A stretch of DNA of 34,799 nt from contig CAIYLH010000099.1 in the NCBI GenBank assembly GCA_903927005.1, positions 1 to 34,799 of the forward strand. Direction: 5' to 3'. Every line of letters begins with the position of its first letter. Positions within the stretch are counted from its first letter, which is position 1. The notes under the pieces were generated by a model. That model did no database searches. It was not told the origin of the DNA and saw nothing but the letters and a program-made list of their open reading frames with translations. This document shows, one piece after another, positions 1-6,293 of the stretch. A program made the translations under genes and the position numbers. The DNA comes from an uncultured Pseudomonadota bacterium. GTDB lineage: Bacteria; Pseudomonadota; Gammaproteobacteria; Steroidobacterales; Steroidobacteraceae.

Positions 1-136
1 ACTGTCGGGACTGGAGTCTTGGGCATTGGCGCGATTTAACTTGCGCCACCTGCTGCGGCGTACGCGAGAAATTGCCCAGTTCGTACAGATATCGAGCGAT
101 CCACTGCAGCCCGGCAACGAGCGCGGCATGAGCGCA
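1..136 (-). other. possible coding fragment open at the left edge
   Basis: On the minus strand, the frame that reads GCT CAT at 133-128 stays open to the window edge. From about 133 down it looks protein-like, with the strings HAALVAGLQWIARYLYELGN and then FSRTPQQVAQVKSRQ. No ATG or well-placed start codon is visible, and the upstream end lies inside the 95-bp repeat at 113-207. It may be a gene remnant or a gene that continues to the left. I do not recognise a family. The repeat copy at 5644-5738 shows the same AHA-LVA beginning and then hits a stop. Confidence 0.25.
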
Positions 137-207
137 AAACCCTGGGCCGCAGCTCCTTGTGCTAGCGCAACTGTCGCAGCGGGGTCAGCGCGTCCCTGCG
201 CTTCCGT
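113..207 (+). repeat. 95-bp direct repeat, copy A
   Basis: This 95-bp stretch, from GGCAACGAGCG to CGCTTCCGT, recurs in the same orientation at 5644-5738 with 87 of 95 positions identical by eye. The last 63 bases (145-207) differ at only one position, so the right part is better conserved than the left. Translated in shared frames, the differences change amino acids, which argues against a conserved protein. The copy starts 13 bp beyond the stop codon of the hybrid kinase gene. It may be a dispersed intergenic repeat or the edge of a mobile segment; no transposase is visible. Confidence 0.85.
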
Positions 208-219
208 TGAGTTATCTCG

Positions 220-2361
220 TCAGCGCCGGTCCTGCCGGCTAAGCGCGTGCTCGTGGCGTGCATTGGGCCGCAGCCACTGGCGCAGCGTCGAGAAGAACTC
301 GAACGGTTTGATTGGCTTGGTAATGACCGCGTCCATGCCAGCGTCTAGGCAAGCGGTGCGATCGCGGTCAAAGGCTTTGGCTGTAAGTGCAATGATCGGT
401 AGCGTCTGGCCGTCAGCGAGGCGACGGATTTGTCGCGTAGCTTCGAGCCCGTCCATGTCTGGCATCTGTACGTCCATGAGCACGAGGTCGTAGGAGAACT
501 TCTCGGCCATCTGCACCGCTTCTTTTCCATCGTGCGCGATATCAACCGTCAGCGCGATCGTCCCCAGTAGGGCTTCGGCAACCTCGCGGCTCATCGGGTC
601 GTCTTCAACGAGAAGGATACGGCTGTAGCTGTGAGCTTGGATCAGCGCGGCGGTGACGTCGTTCAGTGCCTGATGGATCGATGCTGGTGAGGCGCTGACC
701 GTCTTGCGAAGACGCGCTGTGAACCAGAAAGTGCTGCCGACGCTAGGCTCGCTCTGGGCGCCCGCGCTTCCTCCCATTTGAATCGCAAGCTGTTGCGTGA
801 TCGCAAGGCCGAGGCCTGAGCCTCTGTGAATTGGCGCGGACGGATGATGCGCCTGTTCGAAGCGGTGGAACAGGCGGTGGATGCTTTCCGGGGGGATTCC
901 TCCGCCTGAGTCCTGCACGTCGAATTGCAAGAGTACGCTTTCCTCGTCTTCATCTTTTACGAAGACGCGTAGGTTGACGAAGCCGTTCGTGGTGAATTCA
1001 ACCGCGTTCTTTGCGTAGTTAAGTAGTGACTGCAGGAGGCGTGTCGAATCGCCCATCAGGACGCAGTTTGGCGGGCGGACGTCTACGTAGATTGCCAACT
1101 TCTTTTCGTTCGCCTGCAGTTGGATGATTGCCTGCACCCTCGCGACTATTTCGCGTAGGTTAATTGGCTCGTGCTGCAGCGTGATCTTGCCGGCCTCGAT
1201 TTTTGAAATATCAAGCACTGCATTGATGACTTCGAGCAGGTGCTTAGAGGCAGTGATTATCTTGTCGAGGTGGAAGTCCTGGGCGCTGGTGGCGCCATCG
1301 ATCTTCAGTAGGTGCGTGAAGCCGATGATGGCGTTTAGCGGTGTGCGGATTTCGTGCGACATGTTTGCCAGGAACGTGGTTTTTGCGTCAGTCGCCGCCT
1401 TGAGTTCAGCGATGCTCGTTGCGAGAAGCAGGTTGGTCTTTTCTAGTTGATCGGCATTGGTCTGTATGGCGGCCTCGCGCTGCGAGTTCGCCGCTTCGTT
1501 GGCTATTTGCTCATCGATATCGATGATGACGCCTTCAATGCAAGTTGCCTGACTAAATGAGTCTTGGACGACGTTGCCGATAATCGATAGCCAGTGCACG
1601 GAGCCGTTCCGCCAGATCGTCCGACATTGGATTGAGAATGAGCTTGGTTTGGCGAGTGCGGCGCTGATCGCTTCGTGCGCCTTCCTGTGGTCTTGAGGGT
1701 GTAGCGCTGATTTTGCGGCGGCGAGCGTGGCTGGCTCATCTGCTGTAAGTCCGAGATAGGCGCGGGCGGTCTCCGACAATTCGATGCTTTTGGTGACGAG
1801 GTCCCAATGAAAGACGCCGAGACGTGCCCCATCAATCGCCGCGCGGAGCCGTACGTCGCAACGGTGATGGCACATTTCCGCCAGCGTGGACGTGCTCGTG
1901 TCCTGCGCCAGCAGCACGAGGTGCAGCGGTTTTCCGAGCGGGTCCCGCACCAGTGACGTGGTGATTCTGGCCCAGTTAATGCGGCCGTTTGGCCCTAGGA
2001 ACCTGGTATCGAAATGCTCTGAAGGATCGCCTGCTATTTGCAGGTCGATGGCCGCCTTGAGCGCAGATCGGGCTTCCGCCACGGTGATCTTGGCGATGTG
2101 ATGGTCGAGTAGTTCGGTGCGTTCACGTTGGGAAATTCGGCAGAAGCTGTCGTTGACTGCACGGATGCGCCCGTCGAGGCTCAGCTGGGCATAGCCGATC
2201 GGGCTCTTGTCGAAAATGCTCAGTGCTTGCCGCTCACCTTCGTGCGCAGCCAGTGCTGCGAGTACTGCGGTCATCGGTTCGATGATGGAAGTTTTAACGT
2301 TCACCGCGGCGACTCTGCGGGCGGGGCGGGTCGGGCGCCTGCTGCCAGCGGGCAACGCCAC
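220..2361 (-). CDS. soluble PAS-PAS hybrid sensor histidine kinase with receiver domain
   Basis: This is a 713-residue cytosolic hybrid kinase with no membrane segment. Domains run as follows: PAS 1 at about 48-155, PAS 2 (PAS_3-like) at about 170-285, and a coiled linker at about 290-330. HisKA follows with the H-box FLANMSHEIRTPL and phospho-acceptor H336. The HATPase has an N-box around N452, a G1 box DSGGGIPP near 484-491 and a G2 box GSGLGLAI near 514-521. A receiver domain spans about 580-700, with acidic DD in LLVEDDP, phospho-acceptor D630 in LVLMDVQMPDMDG, and K682 in TKPIKP. No separate response regulator or output domain is nearby, so output must be through other proteins. The GTG start at 2361 has a weak GGAA ahead; ATG 2274 (684 aa) is an alternative that keeps all domains. 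Parts of the gene are A+T-rich for this window (24/60 G+C at 1201-1260), suggesting acquisition. The alanine-rich gene lies directly upstream on the same strand. The input signal is unknown. Confidence 0.93.
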   Translation of the reverse strand: MALPAGSRRPTRPARRVAAVNVKTSIIEPMTAVLAALAAHEGERQALSIFDKSPIGYAQLSLDGRIRAVNDSFCRISQRERTELLDHHIAKITVAEARSALKAAIDLQIAGDPSEHFDTRFLGPNGRINWARITTSLVRDPLGKPLHLVLLAQDTSTSTLAEMCHHRCDVRLRAAIDGARLGVFHWDLVTKSIELSETARAYLGLTADEPATLAAAKSALHPQDHRKAHEAISAALAKPSSFSIQCRTIWRNGSVHWLSIIGNVVQDSFSQATCIEGVIIDIDEQIANEAANSQREAAIQTNADQLEKTNLLLATSIAELKAATDAKTTFLANMSHEIRTPLNAIIGFTHLLKIDGATSAQDFHLDKIITASKHLLEVINAVLDISKIEAGKITLQHEPINLREIVARVQAIIQLQANEKKLAIYVDVRPPNCVLMGDSTRLLQSLLNYAKNAVEFTTNGFVNLRVFVKDEDEESVLLQFDVQDSGGGIPPESIHRLFHRFEQAHHPSAPIHRGSGLGLAITQQLAIQMGGSAGAQSEPSVGSTFWFTARLRKTVSASPASIHQALNDVTAALIQAHSYSRILLVEDDPMSREVAEALLGTIALTVDIAHDGKEAVQMAEKFSYDLVLMDVQMPDMDGLEATRQIRRLADGQTLPIIALTAKAFDRDRTACLDAGMDAVITKPIKPFEFFSTLRQWLRPNARHEHALSRQDRR

Positions 2362-2411
2362 AACGTTCCGGGCGAGGCGTGCCGGATAAACGTCGTGCTG
2401 TTCAAGGTGGG

Positions 2412-2894
2412 CTACTTAGTCTTTCGTGCCGCGAGTGCGGCAAGATTCGCCATCTTCACCGATTCTGCGGCCGCCTCGGCGGCCCTATGGGCGGACTCCG
2501 CGGCATTGGCGGCGGCAGCCAGAGAAACTTCCTCCGCTTGGCGCGCGACCGCGGCGGCCGCGGCAGCTGCGGCCGCGGCAGCTGCGGCTGCGGCCTCCGA
2601 GGCGGCTTCGGCGGCGAACGCTGCGGCGTCCGCTGCGGCGAAGGCAGCTCGCGACAGCTCCGCCGTGGCGGCGGCTTGCGCCGCAGAGAGGGAATGGGTT
2701 GCCGCTTCAAGGCACTTCGCCGCCGCCGCCGCTGCACGTGCCGCCGAATCCTTCGCGTGGGTAGTCAGGCAGTTGATTGCCTCCAGCGCGTCGGCATAAC
2801 GCTTGTTGATGACAACGTAGCCCTCGCGCAGGCCGCCAAGTTCCGTCTGCAGCGCAGCCAACCTGATGTTGATCTGTGAAATTTCCGCGTTCAT
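2412..2894 (-). CDS. alanine-rich, coiled-coil-like protein of unknown function
   Basis: A 160-residue ORF starts at ATG 2894. The first about 45 residues are mixed and helical (MNAEISQINIRLAALQ, then LREGYVVINKRYADALEAI) and resemble a coiled-coil head. From residue 50 onward it is dominated by Ala with regularly spaced Glu, Lys, Arg and Ser, including a near-continuous Ala run of about 15. The C-terminus is basic (AARKTK). This fits one long alpha helix; there is no signal peptide or membrane segment. It precedes the hybrid kinase gene by 50 bp on the same strand, so the two are probably co-transcribed. Resemblance to Ala-rich phasins, histone H1-like tails or cytoskeletal coils is compositional only. 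The DNA contains a 15-bp tandem repeat, and high-GC antisense ORFs also exist here, but the non-repetitive N-terminus and the context favour this frame. I do not know its function. Confidence 0.6.
   Translation of the reverse strand: MNAEISQINIRLAALQTELGGLREGYVVINKRYADALEAINCLTTHAKDSAARAAAAAAKCLEAATHSLSAAQAAATAELSRAAFAAADAAAFAAEAASEAAAAAAAAAAAAAAAVARQAEEVSLAAAANAAESAHRAAEAAAESVKMANLAALAARKTK
2554..2583. repeat. 15-bp tandem repeat inside the alanine-rich gene
   Basis: Two exact copies of GCGGCCGCGGCAGCT (2554-2568 and 2569-2583) are followed by a degenerate third. The unit length is a multiple of three, so copy-number change would lengthen or shorten the poly-Ala helix by five residues without a frameshift. 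Confidence 0.8.
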
Positions 2895-2910
2895 TTGCGT
2901 TGCGATCCTG

Positions 2911-2930
2911 TCGGCAGCTCATTCTGCCGA
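2911..2930 (-). promoter_or_regulatory. inverted repeat upstream of the alanine-rich/kinase gene pair
   Basis: TCGGCAG and CTGCCGA form a perfect 7-bp inverted repeat with a 6-base spacer. It ends 16 bases before the ATG at 2894. It could be an operator or a 5'-leader hairpin. No convincing -10/-35 pair was placed with certainty. Confidence 0.4.
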
Positions 2931-3454
2931 ACATCTGTTTCAAGGGTCACCCAGTGATGCGAGGCCGTTCGTCGTTTGGCACTTTTAGCATAGTGCGGCG
3001 GCTGGGGGTAGCAGAGCGAGCGATAAGCCCGCCGTCGCGCCACTGGACACGGTTTTCATATTTGCGGTTATCAGCAAACTCGTGCCAAAGGCTCTAGCGC
3101 GGTGAATCCGGGCGGCAGCTTTGCCCGCGCGCGCATCCACATGATCGATATGCCGTGCTTTGCGTATCGGTTGGTGTGGGGTGAGCGTACAGCGCGCTGG
3201 CTCATGAACCTCACCAGTGCTGATCCACTCGAGTTCCTTATCGCTCGTTCCGTATAGAGCGCGGATCAAGATGGGGCTGCTGCCGCCGGTGTCGGCCAAC
3301 GAAGCCCTCACCCGACCTGCGGGCGGGCAGGTGTCCGGTTGGCTCGTGCGGGTGCCGTAGGCGCCGCAACAGGTTGCCGCTCGTGTGCAGCGACTTCGCA
3401 TCAAGCCCGGTTACACTTAGCGCCGATCATCTTGCCCCCCGTCCAGGAGATTCC
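2931..3454. other. intergenic stretch without a recognisable gene
   Basis: The stretch between the divergent alanine-rich gene (minus) and the VOC gene (plus) has only short ORFs with arginine/proline/alanine-rich, non-family-like translations. One small inverted pair (GCACT at 2980 region, AGTGC just after) lies around TTTAGCAT and may belong to a promoter. TACACT at 3412-3417 is a possible -10 for the VOC gene. Nothing else can be supported. Confidence 0.5.
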
Positions 3455-3829
3455 ATGTTCTCGCATCTAATGATCGGTACGAACGACCTCGAGCGTGCGA
3501 AGGCATTCTACGACCCGCTGCTCGCTACGCTCGGCATACCGGCCGCAACGGTCGATGGACACCGGATCTTCTACGTCACGAAGACGGGTGTCTTTTCGGT
3601 GACCAAGCCCATTAACGGCGAACCTGCCACCTGCGCTAATGGCGGCACGATCGGCTTTGCGGCGAGTTCCGCCGAGCAGGCCGATGCCTGGCATGCGGCC
3701 GGGCTTGCGGCCGGTGGCACCGCCTGCGAGGACCCGCCGGGTGTGCGCGAGGGGCGCGCCGGCAAGCTCTATCTGGCGTACCTGCGCGATCCGGACGGCC
3801 ACAAGCTCTGCGCGCTGTACAGAATGTAG
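3455..3829 (+). CDS. VOC family (glyoxalase/bleomycin-resistance fold) protein
   Basis: This is a 124-residue single-module vicinal-oxygen-chelate protein. It opens with MFSHLMIGTNDLERAKAFYD, the standard first beta strand plus helix of the fold. It ends with LYLAYLRDPDGHKLCALYR, the typical closing RDPDG strand. The length matches small glyoxalase-like proteins that act as homodimers. Start ATG 3455 is set by AGGAGA at 3445-3450. Members bind metal and act on diverse small molecules (lactoylglutathione, fosfomycin, aromatic diols); the substrate cannot be read from the sequence. It stands alone, between the alanine-rich gene and a toxin-antitoxin pair, with terminator-like hairpins after it. 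Confidence 0.88.
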   Translation: MFSHLMIGTNDLERAKAFYDPLLATLGIPAATVDGHRIFYVTKTGVFSVTKPINGEPATCANGGTIGFAASSAEQADAWHAAGLAAGGTACEDPPGVREGRAGKLYLAYLRDPDGHKLCALYRM

Positions 3830-3839
3830 CGCGGGTGTT

Positions 3840-3862
3840 GCGGCGGGCGGGTGTCCCGCCGC
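3840..3862 (+). terminator. GC-rich hairpin after the VOC gene
   Basis: GCGGCGGG (3840-3847) pairs perfectly with CCCGCCGC (3855-3862) across a 7-base loop, 11 bases after the stop codon. No T-run follows, so it may be a 3'-end stabiliser rather than a complete terminator. Confidence 0.45.
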
Positions 3863-3899
3863 AGCCCCTAGACCGCCGGGCCAATAGCTGGCGTTCGGG

Positions 3900-3924
3900 G
3901 GGGCTCGTAAGAGCCCCGGCTTTT
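3900..3924 (+). terminator. probable rho-independent terminator of the VOC gene
   Basis: GGGGCTC (3900-3906), a GTAA loop and GAGCCCC (3911-3917) are followed by GGC and TTTT. The remaining intergenic sequence up to 4126 shows no further gene or motif I can support. Confidence 0.55.
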
Positions 3925-4126
3925 AGGCGGCCTGCTAACGCGGCTGCGGGGGTGATTCCCGACCTAAAGCACGGCCCCGGCTGGCTCGGGACAGTTGTCT
4001 ATTGGCACGGCGCTGCGCGATCGGACCTGCCTTCACAAACAACCGGGCCGTGACCCCCCTGCCGGTGTTTGGCACTGCCACAGGACAGGCGCAGCGACGA
4101 GCCAATGCGCGGCTCGACGGATTTGG

Positions 4127-4157
4127 TATAGTTGTGACCATAGGCAGATGACTATGG
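4127..4157 (+). promoter_or_regulatory. promoter and likely autoregulatory operator of the Phd/VapC pair
   Basis: TATAGT at 4127-4132 resembles a -10 box, though no good -35 is seen. Immediately downstream, CCATAG (4138-4143) and CTATGG (4152-4157) form a perfect inverted repeat with an 8-base spacer, on the expected transcription start. Antitoxins of this family usually repress their own operon by binding such palindromes; the assignment here is inferred from position. Confidence 0.5.
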
Positions 4158-4166
4158 GCATAAAGA

Positions 4167-4403
4167 ATGGAAAACAATGAGGTCTCCAAATCCGAGTTCA
4201 AAGCCAAGGCGCTTGAGTTCTTTCGAAAGGTCGAGGCGACTGGCACGAGCGTTATCGTCACCGATCACGGTCGGCCCACGCTTGAAGTCCGGCCGTACCA
4301 AGGCATCGGTCGCAGCCCGCTAGACGTGTTGCGCGGTACGGTCGTCCGCTACGACGATCCGACCGAACCGGTGGCAGCAGAGGATTGGGAGCTGACTCAG
4401 TGA
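4167..4403 (+). CDS. Phd/YefM-family antitoxin
   Basis: This is a 78-residue antitoxin. The N-terminal half (VSKSEFKAKALEFFRKVEAT, then SVIVTDHGRPTLEVRPY) is the Phd/YefM DNA-binding fold. The C-terminal part (about 48-78), ending DPTEPVAAEDWELTQ, is acidic and would wrap the toxin. Its stop overlaps the toxin start (GTGA at 4400-4403), the usual coupled arrangement. It sits behind a palindrome at 4138-4157 that is a plausible operator. Start ATG 4167 is the first in frame; GAAAACAATGAGG follows, and there is only a weak purine-rich site upstream. Known function of the family: neutralise the cognate toxin and repress the operon. Confidence 0.88.
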   Translation: MENNEVSKSEFKAKALEFFRKVEATGTSVIVTDHGRPTLEVRPYQGIGRSPLDVLRGTVVRYDDPTEPVAAEDWELTQ

Positions 4404-4795
4404 TCGTCTTGGATACCCATACGCTTGTCTGGTGGGTGAACGGCGATTCGGCGTTGAGCAAGAAGGCAAGAGCGGTGCTGGGGAAGGAATCGGCAGGTGG
4501 CGAAATAGTCATTTCGTCGATTTCCGCCTGGGAGATCGCGATGCTGGTTGCTCGTCGAAGACTGGTACTGTCGATGGATGTAAGCAGTTGGCTCGCGACC
4601 GTTAAACAAATCGAGGCAGTTCGTTTTGTGCCGGTCGACGTGGAAGTCGCGACGAAGTCGGTCGAACTTCCCGGGGAGTTCCACAGTGATCCTGCCGACC
4701 GGATCATCGTTGCGACAGCGCGGATGCTTGCCGCTCCGCTGGTAACGAAGGACGTGCGGATTCGCGCCTACGCGCACGTGAAAACGGTTTGGTAG
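4400..4795 (+). CDS. vapC: VapC-family PIN-domain toxin (ribonuclease)
   Basis: This 131-residue PIN-domain protein begins MIVLDTHTLVWW. The acidic metal-binding set is visible: D5, E45 (SAWEIAML), D97/D100 (SDPADRIIVATA) and D118 (TKDVR). These residues are those that cut RNA in VapC toxins (tRNA or rRNA targets in characterised members; the target here is unknown). GTG 4400 is chosen as start because GGGAG at 4387-4391 is well spaced and the codon overlaps the antitoxin stop; an in-frame TTG at 4385 would add five residues. All catalytic residues are present, so the toxin is likely functional. Confidence 0.9.
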   Translation: MIVLDTHTLVWWVNGDSALSKKARAVLGKESAGGEIVISSISAWEIAMLVARRRLVLSMDVSSWLATVKQIEAVRFVPVDVEVATKSVELPGEFHSDPADRIIVATARMLAAPLVTKDVRIRAYAHVKTVW

Positions 4796-5130
4796 CTGCG
4801 CTGCGCGTCGGTTTCGACGCCAGCGTGGCGAATGTCTTCTCGCATCCACGTGTTCGCCAGCGCTTGATCCTGCGGCTCATGCCTGTGAACAAGCGTTGAA
4901 GATTAACCGGGATTTCGCCCTCACCGGCGTGAAGGCTGACCAGCGCTCAGGAGATATTTCCCGAGGGGGCTCGTTAGGTTACTGAATTCCCGCATGGTCA
5001 AAATTGGACGCCGGACGCCGGTCAACGCTTCACGCCGGTTTACACCCGAAGGTCGAACTCATCGGCCGTTAGGTTCGGAGCGTCGTCGCTCGATTGTGTT
5101 GATAATGGATATACGCCGCGGTAATTTCTG
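4796..5130. other. intergenic stretch between two toxin-antitoxin loci
   Basis: There is no convincing gene. Visible features are an octamer GTTAGGTT present twice (4973-4980 and 5068-5075) and three copies of ACGCCGG (5008-5014, 5015-5021, 5032-5038). No complete recombination site could be built from them. Confidence 0.5.
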
Positions 5131-5149
5131 TGTATCTGTTGTGTATACA
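5129..5149 (+). promoter_or_regulatory. possible TacA operator
   Basis: TGTGTATC (5129-5136) is followed by the palindrome TGTATACA (5142-5149), giving repeated TGTAT half-sites just before the tacA start. Ribbon-helix-helix antitoxins bind short repeated palindromes like this over their own promoter; direct proof is absent. Confidence 0.4.
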
Positions 5150-5159
5150 TTTGAGGCGA

Positions 5160-5435
5160 ATGATGCGAGACGCCGCGATTCACCTGAGGGCGTTGCCCGA
5201 ACAGCGGGACTTGATCGATCAGGCGTCGAGCCTGCTTGGCAAGAACCGCTCCGACTTCATGCTGGAGGCGGCGTGCGATCGCGCACAGGCGGTGCTGCTC
5301 GATCAGGTTTTCTTTGGCCTGGACGCTGACCGCTTTAAACAGTTCAACGCCTTGCTGGATGCGCCGCCGGCCGTGAACCCCGGACTGGAGCGCTTGAAGG
5401 CCGTCAAGGCCCCCTGGGATACCAGCGGCACATGA
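5160..5435 (+). CDS. tacA: DUF1778 (TacA-type) ribbon-helix-helix antitoxin
   Basis: This is a 91-residue TacA/DUF1778 protein. Its N-terminal RHH segment (IHLRALPEQRDLIDQASSLL, then KNRSDFMLEAACDRA) binds DNA. The C-terminal segment (DADRFKQFNALLDAPP, then NPGLERLKAVKAPWD) is the part that blocks the acetyl-CoA/tRNA site of TacT toxins. It is full length for the family. Two adjacent ATGs (5160, 5163) follow GAGG at 5153-5156; 5163 has the better spacing. The stop overlaps the start of the toxin gene (ATGA at 5432-5435). Because the toxin is truncated, this antitoxin now appears to have no intact partner in the window. Confidence 0.9.
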   Translation: MMRDAAIHLRALPEQRDLIDQASSLLGKNRSDFMLEAACDRAQAVLLDQVFFGLDADRFKQFNALLDAPPAVNPGLERLKAVKAPWDTSGT

Positions 5436-5662
5436 GTCTGCAGTTCAGTGCGCCGCAGTCACTGAGCGATTCCCACCTGCTCGCCAACTTTGCTTGCGGC
5501 GAGCCGACTCTCGACGAGTGGCTGAAGCGGCGCGCGCTGCCCAATCAGATGAGTGGTGCGACTCGAACTTTCGTTGTGTGCGATCCGCAACGGCGCGTGC
5601 TTGGCTACTATGCGCTCGCCGCCGGCGCGGTATCCCATCAGGCGGCAACGAGCGAAGCATGA
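5432..5662 (+). pseudogene. tacT: truncated TacT-type GNAT toxin
   Basis: The 76 residues match the N-terminal half of TacT (GNAT acetyltransferase toxins that acetylate aminoacyl-tRNA). They include PTLDEWLKRRALPNQ, ATRTFVVCD and VLGYYALAAGAVSH. Family members are roughly 160 residues and need the central acetyl-CoA-binding loop and C-terminal strands, which are absent. Reading stops at 5662, inside the 95-bp repeat that begins at 5644; the last residues AATSEA come from the repeat. No remainder of the gene is found downstream before ssrA. The product should be catalytically dead. Truncation by insertion or recombination at the repeat is the simplest explanation. Confidence 0.85.
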
Positions 5663-5738
5663 GCCCTAAACACTTGGCCGCAGCTCCTTGTGCTGGCGCA
5701 ACTGTCGCAGCGGGGTCAGCGCGTCCCTGCGCTTCCGT
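5644..5738 (+). repeat. 95-bp direct repeat, copy B
   Basis: This is the second copy of the sequence at 113-207 (87/95 identical by eye, same orientation). It covers the 3' end of the broken tacT and ends 71 bp from the mature ssrA 3' end. The two copies bracket the accessory block. Confidence 0.85.
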
Positions 5739-5777
5739 AGTACGGGGGGCGTCCGCCGAGCACGCTGCGGAAATGCC

Positions 5778-5804
5778 CCGCGCCGGGACGAACTCCCGGC
5801 GCGG
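5778..5804 (-). terminator. ssrA terminator
   Basis: On the minus strand, CCGCGCCGGGA, a GTTCG loop and TCCCGGCGCGG form a perfect 11-bp stem five bases after the tmRNA CCA end. It is followed by GGCATTT. The position and the strong stem support a rho-independent terminator despite the short T-run. Confidence 0.75.
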
Positions 5805-5809
5805 TGAAT

Positions 5810-6161
5810 TGGTGGAGGCGGGGGGAATCGAACCCCCGTCCGCAAGTCCTACGCTACAAGATCTACATGCTTGTCCGATCTACTTTTCTCACTCCAGGTT
5901 TCCCGATCGGCAGGGAAAACCTGAGGCCAGCTCCGTCCTTTTTAGCTCTGCGTTACCCGGAACACGCACGAAGAGCGATCCTGTGATTGCGACCCCATCC
6001 CGACCCGCACAGGCACGGAGAAGAGTGGAGTAGGCGGGGCTTAAGCCGCCAGAGCGTAGCTGTTGTCGTTCGCAGCTAGAATTTGCAAATGGTTTAACGA
6101 GGAACCTGCACCTCGGCATGCACCTGGAGTTTCGTAACCCACGTCGAAACCGGTCGCCCCC
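5810..6161 (-). ncRNA. ssrA: transfer-messenger RNA (tmRNA)
   Basis: This 352-nt tmRNA rescues stalled ribosomes with SmpB. The 5' end GGGGGCGACCGG (6161 downward) pairs with CGCCTCC before the encoded ACCA 3' end (5810), giving the 7-bp tRNA-like acceptor stem with one G-U. The T-arm reads GGTTCGATTCCCCCC. The resume codon GCG (6073-6071) opens the tag frame 6073-6041, encoding ANDNSYALAA and a TAA stop. This is close to the E. coli tag ANDENYALAA and keeps the ALAA degron. The gene is one-piece, not permuted. Its binding partner smpB is at 7927-8406. Confidence 0.97.
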
Positions 6162-6174
6162 AGAAAGCGTGATC

Positions 6175-6203
6175 ATCATAGCGCGTCCGGAGCTGACCTG
6201 CAG
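6175..6203 (-). promoter_or_regulatory. ssrA promoter
   Basis: TATGAT (6180-6175 on the minus strand) is a good -10 placed 13 bases before the mature tmRNA 5' end. That leaves a short leader for RNase P removal. The hexamer at -35 distance (CTGCAG, 6203-6198) is poor and lies inside a palindrome, suggesting an activator or other aid. Confidence 0.5.
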
Positions 6204-6213
6204 GTCCGGACGC
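6183..6213. promoter_or_regulatory. nested palindromes between ssrA and ridA
   Basis: GCGTCCGGA (6183-6191) and TCCGGACGC (6205-6213) are perfect 9-bp inverted arms. Between and overlapping them is the 12-bp perfect palindrome GACCTGCAGGTC (6195-6206). The set covers the -35 region of ssrA and the upstream region of the divergent ridA, so it may be a shared operator. Confidence 0.5.
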
Positions 6214-6293
6214 CTACCCCCCGTATTTGGGGTACATTCGCCGCCGTTCCAAGGCCCGTCAGCGGGCATTTCACCCTTTTTTGGAGTTCCGAG

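Noticed and set aside
2128-2799. Plus-strand 223-residue alanine-rich frame opposite the kinase/alanine-rich genes
   Set aside because: Its first part is antisense to the kinase PAS domain, and its poly-Ala comes from GCG/GCC repeats readable on both strands. The minus-strand frame has a sensible N-terminus and operon position.
4973-5075. Two GTTAGGT motifs resembling integron attC right-hand boxes near toxin-antitoxin cassettes
   Set aside because: No matching RYYYAAC partner with complementary arms could be found for either, and the other intergenic gaps lack the motif, so a cassette array is not supported.
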